Shown: positions 34,901 through 42,327 of the stretch, in pieces
How the letters are laid out: every line of letters begins with the position of its first letter
How positions within the stretch are numbered: position 1 is the stretch's first letter
NCBI RefSeq assembly: GCF_023343835.1
Contig: NC_064436.1
Location: 56,643,883 to 56,707,882 of the forward strand
DNA length: 64,000 nt
Origin: Lagopus muta
Lineage: Eukaryota; Chordata; Aves; Galliformes; Phasianidae
Direction of reading: 5' to 3'
Made by a program: the position numbers and the translations under genes
The notes under the pieces: generated by a model
Databases searched by the model: none
What the model saw: only the letters and a program-made list of their open reading frames with translations
What the model was told of the DNA's origin: nothing

Positions 34901-35231
34901 CTTTTTCAGGACAGCTTTGGATGAACTTCAGTTTTAAAGGTGTATCAGTATATCTGTGCTAAATTCATGATTATCTTTGTAATTGTCTTCTCTTCCAACA
35001 GGGTTTTCCACAGATGAAAATGGATCTACATCAGTTACCAATCAGCCTGTGCATCAGAAAGACAGTCTGCCGTCTTTACTTGTAACAAGCAATTCTGATC
35101 AATTCCTGACGACTCCTGATGGAGAAGAAAAAGATATAAGCCAAGACAGTTCAGAATTAAAACATAGGTCTTCAAAGAAAGACTTGTTGGAGATAGACAG
35201 GTTTACTATTTGTGGAAACAGAATTGACTAA
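1..35231 (+). CDS. TAPT1: TAPT1, transmembrane anterior posterior transformation protein 1 (5'-partial, 14 exons)
   Basis: Joined coding parts: 1-92, 4620-4750, 7421-7539, 18019-18181, 22002-22137, 22969-23066, 23221-23290, 24474-24554, 25066-25175, 26683-26742, 27760-27828, 29504-29580, 32339-32499 and 35002-35231. All phases join cleanly, giving 531 residues (numbered here from the first complete codon, position 2) before TAA. Recognised landmarks include ETLGFYESD, YTCMRIPKELEK, RRLLQPAQVCDILKG, NDITADVYSEYRASLAFD and the C-terminus TICGNRID. The human protein is about 567 residues, so roughly 35-40 N-terminal residues and the ATG are outside the window. Hydrophobic, probably membrane-spanning segments lie near residues 75-110, 127-143, 201-222, 278-286, 367-380 and 388-412; the N- and C-terminal tails are polar. 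Family knowledge: Pfam DUF747/TAPT1 (PF05346), related to yeast Emp65. In vertebrates it is reported at the centrosome/ciliary base and is needed for ciliogenesis; loss causes skeletal patterning defects and, in humans, a lethal osteochondrodysplasia. The biochemical activity is not known. Confidence 0.98.
2930..3310 (-). pseudogene. Unidentified coding-like segment, probably a frameshifted retrocopy
   Basis: On the minus strand, 2930-3250 is open with protein-like composition: VEIVHVNSSPQTVRQQLPQM, then DFTEYDNHQLDETLSKKLQR and VLRGIRAAANAGW. Just upstream another frame reads QEDGEGIRLPSSLVK and ends in a stop where an AAAA run switches frame, as a single lost A would cause. The downstream end shows a possible donor (GGTGAGTGC). 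I do not recognise the protein. It could be a decayed processed copy or an exon of an antisense gene; the frameshift favours a copy. A chance open frame remains possible. Confidence 0.3.
3742..4270 (-). mobile_element. CR1 LINE 3' fragment (intron 1)
   Basis: The left edge has the CR1 3' terminus in reverse complement (TCATAGAATCACGGAATAG, then TTTGGGTTGGAAGAGATCTT). The minus strand still encodes the C-terminal part of CR1 ORF2: RPQLEYCAQAWGPQHKKDAE, then RGLEQLTYEEKLRELSLFSL. It is 5'-truncated like most CR1 copies and carries stops and frame changes. Confidence 0.92.
4620..4750 (+). CDS. TAPT1: TAPT1 exon 2
   Basis: The acceptor ...TCTCAATGTAG precedes 4620 and the donor GTGAAG starts at 4751. 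It encodes residues 31-74, including LSLLRFISAELTRGYF and YTCMRIPKELEK, the conserved cytosolic segment before the first membrane span. It ends in phase 0. Confidence 0.97.
4751..7420 (+). other. TAPT1 intron 2
   Basis: GT-AG, phase 0. It holds A-rich CA-interrupted tracts near 4844-4890 and a 36-base T-run (6590-6625). No coding or RNA gene is visible. Confidence 0.9.
6590..6625. repeat. Poly(T) tract, 36 bases
   Basis: Uninterrupted T36 in intron 2, with no recognisable retroelement body next to it. Its length is likely to vary between individuals or assemblies. Confidence 0.95.
7421..7539 (+). CDS. TAPT1: TAPT1 exon 3 (first hydrophobic segments)
   Basis: The acceptor TATAATTTAG ends at 7420 and the donor GTAAGT starts at 7540. 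It encodes residues 75-113, almost entirely hydrophobic (GIFLCLDAFLYIFTLLPL and then VFLAMFRFITLPCYG), likely one or two membrane passes. It ends two bases into an Arg codon. Confidence 0.97.
8511..8524 (+). promoter_or_regulatory. CTCF-like motif ACACTAGGTGGCAG
   Basis: It matches the vertebrate CTCF core CCASYAGRKGGCRS at 13 of 14 positions; only the first base differs. Occupancy cannot be judged from sequence. Confidence 0.4.
13356..13392. repeat. Two interleaved perfect inverted repeats
   Basis: A 20-base perfect palindrome (TAGACAAGTATACTTGTCTA, 13356-13375) shares its right half with a 9-bp-arm, 4-base-loop hairpin (GTCTACAGA at 13371-13379 and TCTGTAGAC at 13384-13392). The central GTCTA can pair with TAGAC on either side. 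No function is assigned. Confidence 0.85.
13653..13808 (+). mobile_element. CR1 LINE short 3' fragment (intron 3)
   Basis: CR1 3' end in plus orientation: GAGGTGTTCAAGGCCAGAGC, GGGCAGCCTGGTCTAG, then CCTTGAGGTCCATTCCAACC and a decayed TTCTGTGG tail. Only about 155 bases remain and there is no coding capacity. Confidence 0.88.
14132..14159. repeat. Poly(A) tract, 28 bases
   Basis: A28 followed by CCAAAAACAACAAACC. Similar A-rich, CA-interrupted sequences recur near 4850, 19725 and 41106. No retroposon body is seen upstream. Confidence 0.95.
18019..18181 (+). CDS. TAPT1: TAPT1 exon 4
   Basis: It follows an intron of over 10 kb. The acceptor TGTATTTCAG ends at 18018 and the donor GTAAGA starts at 18182. 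Residues 114-168: DRRLLQPAQVCDILKG, a membrane span (VILVICYFMMHYV) and the conserved loop ending LYIIYNMLE. This is among the most conserved parts of the family. Ends in phase 0. Confidence 0.98.
20078..20122. repeat. Hairpin with 14-bp perfect arms
   Basis: GTGCTGAATGCTCC (20078-20091) and its exact reverse complement GGAGCATTCAGCAC (20109-20122) are separated by a 17-base loop. It sits 26 bases upstream of the candidate cassette exon. The stem is shorter than a usual microRNA precursor. Confidence 0.85.
20149..20258 (+). other. Candidate cassette (poison) exon in intron 4
   Basis: A 110-base GC-richer island flanked by a good acceptor (ACTTTTCTTTTTTAG, ending at 20148) and a strong donor (TTTAG then GTAAGT, from 20259). 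Joined to exon 4 in phase 0 it would read 18 codons (IQTHRLLLLVKPQCALCW) and then TGA. Its length is not a multiple of three, so inclusion would end translation in the middle of the membrane domain and should trigger nonsense-mediated decay. It may equally be an unused pseudo-exon. Confidence 0.3.
22002..22137 (+). CDS. TAPT1: TAPT1 exon 5 (followed by a U12-type donor)
   Basis: The acceptor CTTGTTTAG ends at 22001. Residues 169-213: VADRLFSSFGQDILDALYW, a charged EPKERKRAH loop, then the start of a hydrophobic span (IPHFFMAVLYV). The exon stops one base into a Phe codon, and the next bases are GTATCCTTT, a minor-spliceosome donor rather than the usual GTRAGT. Confidence 0.97.
22138..22968 (+). 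other. TAPT1 intron 5, U12-type (minor spliceosome)
   Basis: It begins GTATCCTTT (22138-22146), a perfect U12-type donor, and ends with the branch-point sequence TTCCTTAAC (22946-22954), whose second adenine is 16 bases before exon 6. There is no long pyrimidine tract between branch point and AG. It is in phase 1, the phase favoured by U12 introns. The terminal dinucleotides are GT-AG. It also holds an A29 tract (22325-22353). Confidence 0.92.
22325..22353. repeat. Poly(A) tract, 29 bases
   Basis: Uninterrupted A29 within the U12-type intron 5. No retroposon body or target-site duplication is apparent. Confidence 0.95.
22969..23066 (+). CDS. TAPT1: TAPT1 exon 6
   Basis: It starts after CTATCTACAG and ends at a GTGAGT donor (23067). 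It completes the split Phe and encodes residues 215-246: LHAILIMVQATTLNVAF followed by NSHNKSLLTIMMSNN. The membrane span begun in exon 5 is completed here. Ends in phase 0. Confidence 0.97.
23067..23220 (+). other. TAPT1 intron 6 (154 bases)
   Basis: The shortest intron of the gene, GTGAGT to TTGCAG. Read through, it would stop at once (GTG AGT ATA TAA), so retention would truncate the protein. Confidence 0.93.
23221..23290 (+). CDS. TAPT1: TAPT1 exon 7
   Basis: The acceptor AAAAATTGCAG ends at 23220 and the donor GTACGT starts at 23291. Residues 247-269: FVEIKGSVFKKFEKNNLFQM, a hydrophilic loop identical in register to known TAPT1. It is one base into a split Asp codon at its end. The intron before it is only 154 bases. 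Confidence 0.97.
23291..24473 (+). other. TAPT1 intron 7
   Basis: GTACGT to AACTAG, phase 1. The notable content is a 23-base G-run (24262-24284) about 190 bases before exon 8, and an A-run near 23987-24000. No gene is seen. Confidence 0.9.
24262..24284 (+). repeat. Poly(G) tract, 23 bases
   Basis: Uninterrupted G23 on the strand that becomes TAPT1 pre-mRNA, in otherwise AT-rich sequence. Long G homopolymers are rare and can form quadruplexes; they are also prone to slippage and sequencing error. Confidence 0.9.
24474..24554 (+). CDS. TAPT1: TAPT1 exon 8
   Basis: It is preceded by a long T-tract and TTTTAAACTAG, with the donor GTAAGT at 24555. It completes Asp270 and encodes residues 271-296: IKERFTNYVLLLIVCLRNM and then EQFSWNP. 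It contains a short hydrophobic stretch (YVLLLIVCL). Ends in phase 1. Confidence 0.97.
24555..25065 (+). other. TAPT1 intron 8
   Basis: GTAAGT to CTTCAG, 511 bases, phase 1. AT-rich, with nothing recognised. Confidence 0.9.
25066..25175 (+). CDS. TAPT1: TAPT1 exon 9
   Basis: The acceptor TCAATCTTCAG ends at 25065 and the donor GTAGGT starts at 25176. It completes Asp297 and encodes residues 298-333: HLWVLFPDVCMVVASEIAVD, then IVKHAFITKFNDITAD. The genomic reading frame stays open for about 200 bases past the donor, but that extension does not resemble the family. Confidence 0.97.
25176..26682 (+). other. TAPT1 intron 9
   Basis: GTAGGT to TTCCAG, phase 0. It contains no recognised repeat or gene. 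Confidence 0.9.
26683..26742 (+). CDS. TAPT1: TAPT1 exon 10
   Basis: A 60-base exon, too small to stand out as an open frame, found by homology. The acceptor GATTTTTTCCAG ends at 26682 and the donor GTAAGC starts at 26743. It encodes exactly 20 residues (334-353), VYSEYRASLAFDLVSSRQKN. Phase 0 at both ends, so skipping it would keep the frame. Confidence 0.96.
26743..27759 (+). other. TAPT1 intron 10
   Basis: GTAAGC to TTCTAG, phase 0. It ends in a long, strong pyrimidine tract. Nothing else is recognised. Confidence 0.9.
27760..27828 (+). CDS. TAPT1: TAPT1 exon 11
   Basis: A 69-base exon after a strong pyrimidine tract (CTTTTTCTAG), with the donor GTAAGT at 27829. Residues 354-376: AYTDYSDSVSRRMGFIPLPL then AVL, the start of a membrane span. 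Phase 0 at both ends, so like exon 10 it could be skipped in frame. Confidence 0.96.
28956..28989. repeat. Poly(T) tract, 34 bases
   Basis: Uninterrupted T34 a short distance left of the CR1 fragment. CR1 elements do not end in poly(A), so this tract is probably independent of it. Confidence 0.95.
29050..29282 (-). mobile_element. CR1 LINE 3' fragment (intron 11)
   Basis: It starts TCATAGAATGGTTTGGGTTG and continues through CTCCCACTAGACCAGGTTTC, AGCCCCATCCAGCCTGGCCT and CACAGTAAAGAATTTTTTCC, the CR1 3' untranslated region in reverse complement. No ORF2 coding sequence remains. Confidence 0.92.
29504..29580 (+). CDS. TAPT1: TAPT1 exon 12
   Basis: The acceptor TCCTTAAAACAG ends at 29503 and the donor GTAAGT starts at 29581. 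Residues 377-401: LMRVVTSSIKVHGVLAYVCV then VLFYC, a hydrophobic hairpin that continues into exon 13. Ends two bases into a Gly codon. Confidence 0.96.
29581..32338 (+). other. TAPT1 intron 12
   Basis: GTAAGT to ATGCAG, splitting a Gly codon after its second base. 2.8 kb of AT-rich sequence with no recognised repeat, RNA or gene. Confidence 0.9.
32339..32499 (+). CDS. TAPT1: TAPT1 exon 13
   Basis: The acceptor TTTATGCAG ends at 32338 and the donor GTAAGC starts at 32500. It completes Gly402 and encodes residues 403-455: LISLKVLNSIVLLGKSCQYV, then the charged EAKMEEKLF and a Pro/Ser/Lys-rich linker (SAGKPAGKPQSMFKST). This marks the change from the last membrane segment to the cytosolic C-terminal tail. 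Confidence 0.97.
32500..35001 (+). other. TAPT1 intron 13
   Basis: GTAAGC to CAACAG, phase 1. 2.5 kb with no recognised element. Confidence 0.9.
35002..35231 (+). CDS. TAPT1: TAPT1 exon 14 (terminal coding part)
   Basis: The acceptor TTCTCTTCCAACAG ends at 35001. It encodes residues 456-531: a Ser/Thr-rich acidic tail with SLPSLLVTSNSDQFLTTPDG, then SSKKDLLEIDRFTICGNRID and TAA at 35229-35231. This extreme C-terminus matches other vertebrate TAPT1 proteins, so the end of the protein is secure. An upstream in-frame ATG at 34983 is intronic. Confidence 0.98.
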
Positions 35232-35768
35232 GTTTTTTCTAATCAATGTGCTGAGGATACTGAGCTGTTGGACAGAAGATGCTACCAGAATGGACAGTTG
35301 CCCAAAAAGGCACATAAATATTTATTTAAAAACTTAAGTTATTAATGGGAAAAAAAAAAATACTAATTTCTCTCTACAGGTATCCTGGCTTGGCATCAGG
35401 TCAGGTTAACTTGCCTCTTGGAAAACGTGGTGGATCATGAGTCTGTAGCCTGGTGGCAGAGCTGCAGTATCACTTTTCTGGAAAATAGACTGGGGAAAAA
35501 GCATAATCCTGTTCTGCATTATGAAACCATGCTTCCAGAACATACTACTTTTTGTGAAGGTTCTTCCAGTGTAAAGATACTCCTGGAAGTGTATGACAGC
35601 ATGAGAGGAAGCTTGCCTTTCCAGTTATCTTGTTTTATTAAACATCTGCAAACAGAATTCAATACTTGTGCTTATTTCAACATTCAGCGTTGGCACATAA
35701 AGCATTAAGTCAGGATAGCTATCCTAATCAACAGAAAAATCTTTTCAAGGTATATCTGAACTAATCAG

Positions 35769-35792
35769 AATAAAAATTTGCTGTTAAATAAA
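35769..35792 (+). terminator. Possible proximal poly(A) signals (two AATAAA)
   Basis: Two AATAAA hexamers at 35769-35774 and 35787-35792, about 540 bases after the TAPT1 stop. They could end a short 3' UTR isoform. No strong GT-rich element directly follows, so use is uncertain. Confidence 0.4.
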
Positions 35793-37057
35793 AGATTTAC
35801 TGCATACTATTTTATTCAAATACTAAGCACCCAGGAAAGATCTCAGATACAAAATACAATGAAGGTCCTGCTTAACTGGGCAAATATGAAGTATAATCAT
35901 TTGTTGTGTTCAGCTGTGTGTCCTGCAAGACAAATTATTTATAAAAGTATTTTTAAAAGCTCAGGATTTTTTTCTTGCTGTAGGAAAAGAAAAAAAAAAA
36001 AGGGGGAGTACACGTATATGTTGAGGAATGACTGTTATTTGGGATTGTATGAATGGCACTGATGCATCAGAGAAGAATATTACACTGCTTTTTTGTTTTG
36101 TTTTGTTTAACTACTAAGGATGCCATCTGTGTATTAACTTGCCTAGGAATATGCTTGTAAAAGCACATACTGACAATCAGATCAGAATTACCCATTTTAA
36201 AGGATTGGTTTTAGGCAAACTCACATTGATGAACTTACTCTATAAAGTGCATTTAAGCTTCACAGTGCATCCTACTTTCTGGTGTGACAAGCAGTTGTGG
36301 GAGAGTTGATGAAAGGCAGTTTGGAAACCTGAAACCAAGAATGAAATGCATTTCCTGTCAAAACTTATGCCTCAGAAGAGACCCTGTGGTTAATGGTAAA
36401 TTCTTCACATTGTTGTTAAAACACAGCATTAACTTCAAATGCCTTTCAGGTATTTAAGTAAGCACCGGTTTGCTTTCCAAGGAGAAGTATCATACAAATA
36501 CTTCAATGCTGAACAAATTATCACAGCATTTACCTTTCGCTGTTTCACAGTTTGTCGTAGAAAAGCTGGAGGTTATTTGATTGATGAATATAAAATGTGA
36601 GTATAATGTAGATGCTAATCCCTGAAACTTGCAGGACTACCATCGTTTAGCAAAATGGAGATAACAGTGCAGAACTGTGAGGTATCTGAGCAGACCTGGG
36701 AATGAGGCAGCTTTGCCATGCAGCTTAGTGTGGTCTGCTCTGCTGGAAACTTCTTGCTGCAGTGTCAACCTCTCCACTCCTATGGAGAGTGGATGGTGCA
36801 GTGGCCAAAGTCTGGTGACTGTTCAGGGAAGGAAAAAAAAAAAGATTTGTTCTGGAAAAACGTGAAATCCATAATTTTTGATGTATTTTATACTAATTGG
36901 AGATGTTCGCATATTGAAATTCAGATCATCTGTCAATTTGGTGTATCTTATTTCTGAATTATTTAGCAGTTGCTAAAGGAAGCTTGGAATTGTTTTCATT
37001 TTTTTCTGCTGAATGACATTCTGTATCAATTTTATAAGTGCATCTTGTGTGAAACTC

Positions 37058-37063
37058 AATAAA
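37058..37063 (+). terminator. Distal poly(A) signal AATAAA of TAPT1
   Basis: Canonical AATAAA followed by a T-rich stretch and, about 55-75 bases on, a GT-rich stretch (TTGGTGTTCGTAGTTGG), the expected downstream element. It is the best candidate for the main transcript end; sequence beyond it shows no gene. Confidence 0.65.
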
Positions 37064-37080
37064 TTCAATTTTGTAATATT

Positions 37081-39054
37081 TGTTTAAAAAAGGAAAAGTA
37101 CAGTGTCAATATTTCTTTGTTGGTGTTCGTAGTTGGTAAATTTGCAGAGTATTTACTGTACACTGAAAGGATAACAGTTAACAGCTCTAAGGCCAAGATG
37201 GCCCAGATCCACACGTTGGGAGCTTTTGTTGCTTTGTTTTTACAATTCTGTTGTAATGCCTAATGCAGAAGAGCTGGGCTTTTGAATATGGGAATTATAT
37301 CTGCCTTTGGTGTGTGTGCACAGTGCTGATGCTGTTCGCTTAGAAATCAAAATAATTCAGAGGTAATACCTCTGAGGTATCAGAGTAAAGGATATTGCAA
37401 ATGCAGCACTTCATGTTCCGCTCTCCAGAAGTGGTGGGGGCCCAACTGGGTGTGAATCTTCATAGTTTTCACTTGCTCCAAACTCTCTGATTGTTCTTGT
37501 GTTCCTGGGATTAACCCCAGGAATATCCAGCACAATGTATTTAATGGCAGGTTGCAGCTCCATCCCTGACCCTGACTGGTCCTCTCAGGGCTGCCAGTGG
37601 TTTGCTGGGGGGTGAGGGAGGCAAAATGTGAAGACTGAATTTCTGGTCAATAACATAGTTCTTCATTTCTGTAACTTTTCTTGAAAAGCTCTATCTTCAT
37701 AGTGGAATAAGAGCACCAGAGGATGAGCAGTGAATAAATGGAGATCTTCAATTCATAAATCCCTCCGCAGTAAAAATCTAGACAGTTCTGATGCAAGCAG
37801 TGATATTTCAGATGAAGTCACAGTTGCCAAATTAATTCCAAATACGTACACTGAATGCAGCATATATTCATAATGAGGGTTATTAATTATGTGAGTACTA
37901 AGTAACAACTGTGTTTTCTATAGAGTTATTTAATTACTCTTCTGAAGCCATTCAGATGTTCATCAGCAGATGAACAAGCAGAACTTTCTCTCAAGCAGAG
38001 AAGCTTTACAGTCACAAGAGCACTGTTTTCACAAGTGTTTGTATCTTAACTGCAAGAGCCTGAAACTTTTGCACTTTGCCTTGTTTGAGGTTTGTTTTTT
38101 TTTTGTAGTGCACAATTTTCTATATTCTAAATATTTATTTAAACAGGTTTTGTACGTCATACAACGCCATTGTTGACTTTGCTTGTGGCTGGTATTGCAG
38201 CTTAGCTGAGATCTTGGTACAACTCTGAAGCTAGTTGATGTGGTAAGCAAGAATTGCTGCAACTCAAGTGTAGTACAAATGCAGCCAAACTGTGAAACTT
38301 TGTGAATCTTAGCAATGTTTTGTCTTACAGACCAGACTATTGTGAGTAAAATAGGAATTGTACCAACTGTGGAAGTCTTGGGTAATCATGGGTTTGGGAA
38401 CGCTCTTCATAATTACGAAACAGTTTTTGCATCAAACTTGAGATGAATTGCTTTTTCTTAGGAATTTGGGCTGTGTTAATTTTGCTGCCTTTAAGGAAGT
38501 TCTGGTTACTAGGCAGCTAACGAGGGAGGCTGAAACAAGCACTGAAAGCAGTGCTTTCTCCTTTATCACAAGGAAATTTTCCTCTTTATAGTGGCACAAG
38601 ATGCTTAGATTATGATCTCAAAAATACCTCGTGTATCATTTCTATCTTTTTCTCTCAATTAGAATAGTATTTTTACCTGTTAAGCTGTTAAGCTTGAGCC
38701 TAGCTAGACTTCTGGGGAGGTTCAGTGTCTGTTGTATTGTGATTTAAAATAAACACTGGCAGTTTTAAGGTGGATCATAGATTTGTAATACCAAAGTATG
38801 CTCTTTGGTGCACGCACAACTCTAATAAGCACAAAGATGTCAAACTGTTACAGCTTCTTAAAATATTTCTCTTTTGGCAAGAACATTACTTTGAATACAC
38901 TTACAATGAATGTATTTTATAGTCTGTCCTCATGTAAAATGGTCTTTCTACCTTTGTTCCACAACTACCATTTAAAGCTATGCAGATTGTCAGTTCTCCC
39001 ATTCACCACTTTGTGGTACAGTGGTGGTGTCAAACAAAGCCAAGGGTGCACTCT
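37081..39054. other. Intergenic sequence 3' of TAPT1
   Basis: No exon-like, RNA or repeat feature recognised. Further AATAAA-like hexamers occur (near 38747), but nothing links them to a transcript. Confidence 0.6.
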
Positions 39055-39320
39055 TAGAATCATAGAATCCTTAGAGTCGGAAGGGACCTTCAAGTGTCAT
39101 CTAATGCAACTCCCCTGCAATGAACAGGGATGTGCACAGCTAAATCAGGTCACCCAGGGCCTTATCCAGCCTCTCCTTGAAAGACTCCAAGGACAGGGCA
39201 TCAACCACACCACTGGGCAGCCTGTTCCAGTGCCTCACCACCCTCACTGTAAAAGGCTTCTTCCTTATGTCCAACCTAAATCTACCCTCTTTAAGCTTGA
39301 AGCCATTTCCCCTTGTTAAT
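39055..39320 (-). mobile_element. CR1 LINE 3' fragment
   Basis: Reverse-complement CR1 3' region: TAGAATCATAGAATCCTTAG, GAGTCGGAAGGGACCTTCAA, CCAGCCTCTCCTTGAAAGAC, CCTGTTCCAGTGCCTCACCA and CTTGAAGCCATTTCCCCTTG. 5'-truncated, non-coding. Confidence 0.92.
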
Positions 39321-42300
39321 TAGAGGCAGTTCTGTCTTCCAACCTGACAGCAGGTCACTGTGCATACAGGGCTCAGAGAGGAGCTCATTTTGGGGGAGTG
39401 CCAATATCTGGGTTGCAGCAGCACTATCTGGGGCTCTAATTTTTTAGAGTTCCATTCTACTGTAAGTTAGCTTCACTAAATAAATCCTGTGTTACTGAAT
39501 AGACAAGCACTGAATTATAGTGCATTTATTACTTGCGTGTTTTTTTATCACAGATGTTCCATCTCAGATTAGTGATATGAGAGGAGTGCTGCAGGAAAAG
39601 TGCATTTTGTGCAAAAGTGCAATCTGTGATTTTAATAGAGCAACTCCTGGAGTTTGAGGAAGAAGCAGGTTTTATGTTGGAGTTGCTGATTCCTGTCCCT
39701 GTTCAGTGTGTTACACGAAGAAAGTGATGAAGTTGGTATGCATGTTGACTTTGAATATCTGAAAGCATCCATTATAGTGATGTCCAGTCCTGACACGCTT
39801 ACATCCTCTACTGCATTTGAGAACAAGCATTCGGGTAGCTAAGGAGTCACTTGGTGCTATTTGATGCTGACAGTATAAAATTTAAAACAGGTAATATACA
39901 GGTTTTGAAGTGTGTAATCTTGGGAAGTGATGCCTAACTTATGAGAAATGTAAAATGCTGGACATCACATTCTTCAGCTCAGTATGCAAGATCAGAACAG
40001 GAAGGTGCCTTAATTGGTACTGGTGTAGTCCTGGTGTCTGGACTGAGTGTCAGACCAGAATTTTCATGGGGAATTGATTTGAGCTTGACATTCTTGCTAA
40101 AGGCAGCACATAGCCATCAGCCAACTTCTTCCTATAACCAAGGCAGCAGGAGCTATGCTAAACTACTCTCTTCTGGAAATAGTTCTTGAAGTATCCTCAA
40201 AGGATAGCTAACCTTGAAGCTATGAGGCCTTGTTTTCAGGTCAGTTAACATTGCTCTTTGGACTCCTGCAAGGCAGATCTCTAATGAAAATGGAGCTTAT
40301 GCTGAGGTTTGGCACTAGCAACTGTTTGGAGGCAATCCCCTTTCGAGTTGTCCTGGGTCACTTAAGTTGCCTGTAAAGGTGAACAGGGAGAGCTGCTTCT
40401 GCTTCAGCTGTGGCAGTGCTTTCTGGTGCTGTTCTGTAGTTGAGTAATCATATGCTGTATTGGTTCCATACAGGCATGAATATGTTCTGTAGCCAGTGTT
40501 CCTGCTACATCTGTTTCTTAAATAGAAGAAAGATCTGGAGTCTATGTAATCAGTGATTCTTTGCAGGTGTTCTGCTAATGGTATCAGGCATTTTGTGGAA
40601 CTGATTTATCTGTTTGTAGGTCTCATATTCAAAAAGGCAAAGTGCATGAGGTAAGTTTCAGCTTTTGGTCATTTATTTGTGTTTAATCTGACAGATTTAG
40701 TTTATGAATGATTAAAATTCCTGCAGTCTTCAATATTGTGGATTTTTGCCTGGAGTTGCCTGAGGACAGACCCCTGATATACTGCAAGAAAACTACAAAT
40801 AAAAACAAGCCACATGGTCTCAGCTAACCGCTGCAAGGAGCAAAGTAGCCTCTGGTTTATCACTGGAGTGAGCAGTCCATGAGTAGGAAGCCAGGCTAAC
40901 GAGCTCCACTATTAAGAGACAAAACACAGTTTTCAAAGTTTGCAGGACTTACACTGTCCCTCTGAATTCTCCCTGCAGTTCAAACACCAAGGGAAGGAGT
41001 TAGGTCTTCAGTCTGCTCCCCTCTCTGTCGCTTTGGATACATCAGTTTTTTATTGGTTATTCTGATGTTCTTCTGGTGTTCGTTTCGGCTGTATTCTGTA
41101 GCTTTAAAAAAACAAAACAAACAAAAAAACAACTGATTTGGTCTCTGGAAGAAAATACATTCCCTGAAATTAAACTGTAAAGGGATGGACTTTTTAAAGA
41201 TTGGTTGTCTTGTTTTTATAGGAATTGTCTTTTCTTCCTATAAGCACAATTACTGGTGCTGAGTTTGCTGTAGAATTCCAAGGAGCCATCAGTAGCCTGC
41301 AGTGAGTAGTGAGGTAAGTATCACATTATCTGCATTACAAATTCACTTCTGGGTAATACGGGTACAGGGACACCTGGTAGTCTTCAAATACAATCCTGCA
41401 AAGGCTATAAACCAGAACTCCCTAATTAATGGGGAGCTGCAGCCTAAAAGCTACTTGAACCCTTTAAATCTGTTTAACATCTCATGGAGCATTTGAAAGC
41501 CTCTCTGGTGTCTTGAAGAGAAATCACTCAGGGTAATGTTTTTACACAGAGAAATCGTCAGTGACTGATTTTCTCCTGCCCAACTTGAGGCAATGATGGG
41601 CAGACTGAGGCTTCTGAAGCTCATGTCATTTGCATGGCTGCTGATGCACTCTACAAGGAACACGTTTATAATTTATAAAACAATTTAGGCTGATAAGTAA
41701 CTTTGACCACTGGAAAACAGGAATGCTTGAAAGTAGCTTCTGCAGTTGCAGGGCTTGGCTGTGAGGTGTGACTATTGTAATAACATGCATTTCAGTGCAT
41801 GTTCCAGAGATACGTTTGTGTATGTTGATGACAAGGACAAAGTAGGGTCAGCCTGTTTGTTGTGTCTGCACGCTCACGAGCCATGCTACTTCTTCCACTT
41901 CTCTGAAAAAGAGAGACTGTCAGCCTAGCTCATTGAAATCACCCAAATGGTGCCTGAACAGAATTCAGATGTAATGTGGCTTGCTGAGTGCATTCATTCC
42001 CCAGGCTGAGCTTCAAAGTATGCCTTTGGGAAAGCGTATGCCCAGGTGAAAGTCATCCTCTGAGCAGCACTTCTCTGATACCAGGTAAGAAGCTCTCACA
42101 GAACACAATTCAGCACAGAGGCAAGCACAAGCCCTCTTGTTTGCAGGTCAGTCTAATCCTCAGCTGGTGGAGCTTGGGGACTGGGAGGGCCTGGGGTTAA
42201 GTACTTAGCAAAACAGCATTTCCTCCGCTTTGTCACACTGCTCAGGAATTTGGCCAGGTGATGGTATTACTCATAGAGAATATCAGAGTATCTTTCTACT

Positions 42301-42327
42301 ATCTGACTTAAATTTTCCTGAAATTGA
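39321..42327. other. Intergenic sequence
   Basis: Unique-looking sequence with an A/CA-rich tract near 41104-41132. No gene, RNA or clear mobile element recognised. Confidence 0.6.

Larger units (their letters stand above)
35232..37080 (+). other. TAPT1: TAPT1 3' untranslated region
   Basis: AT-rich, with stops in all frames, from the TAA to the likely cleavage region about 15-20 bases after the AATAAA at 37058. It carries several ATTTA-type elements (for example around 35316) and an internal A-rich run followed by a G-run near 35985-36006, which could prime oligo-dT and mislead cDNA-based end mapping. The length is inferred from the poly(A) signal only. Confidence 0.7.

Noticed and set aside
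38798..39319. 173-codon plus-strand open frame
   Set aside because: Its second half is reverse-complement CR1 3' untranslated sequence; the first half is intergenic with no recognisable protein.
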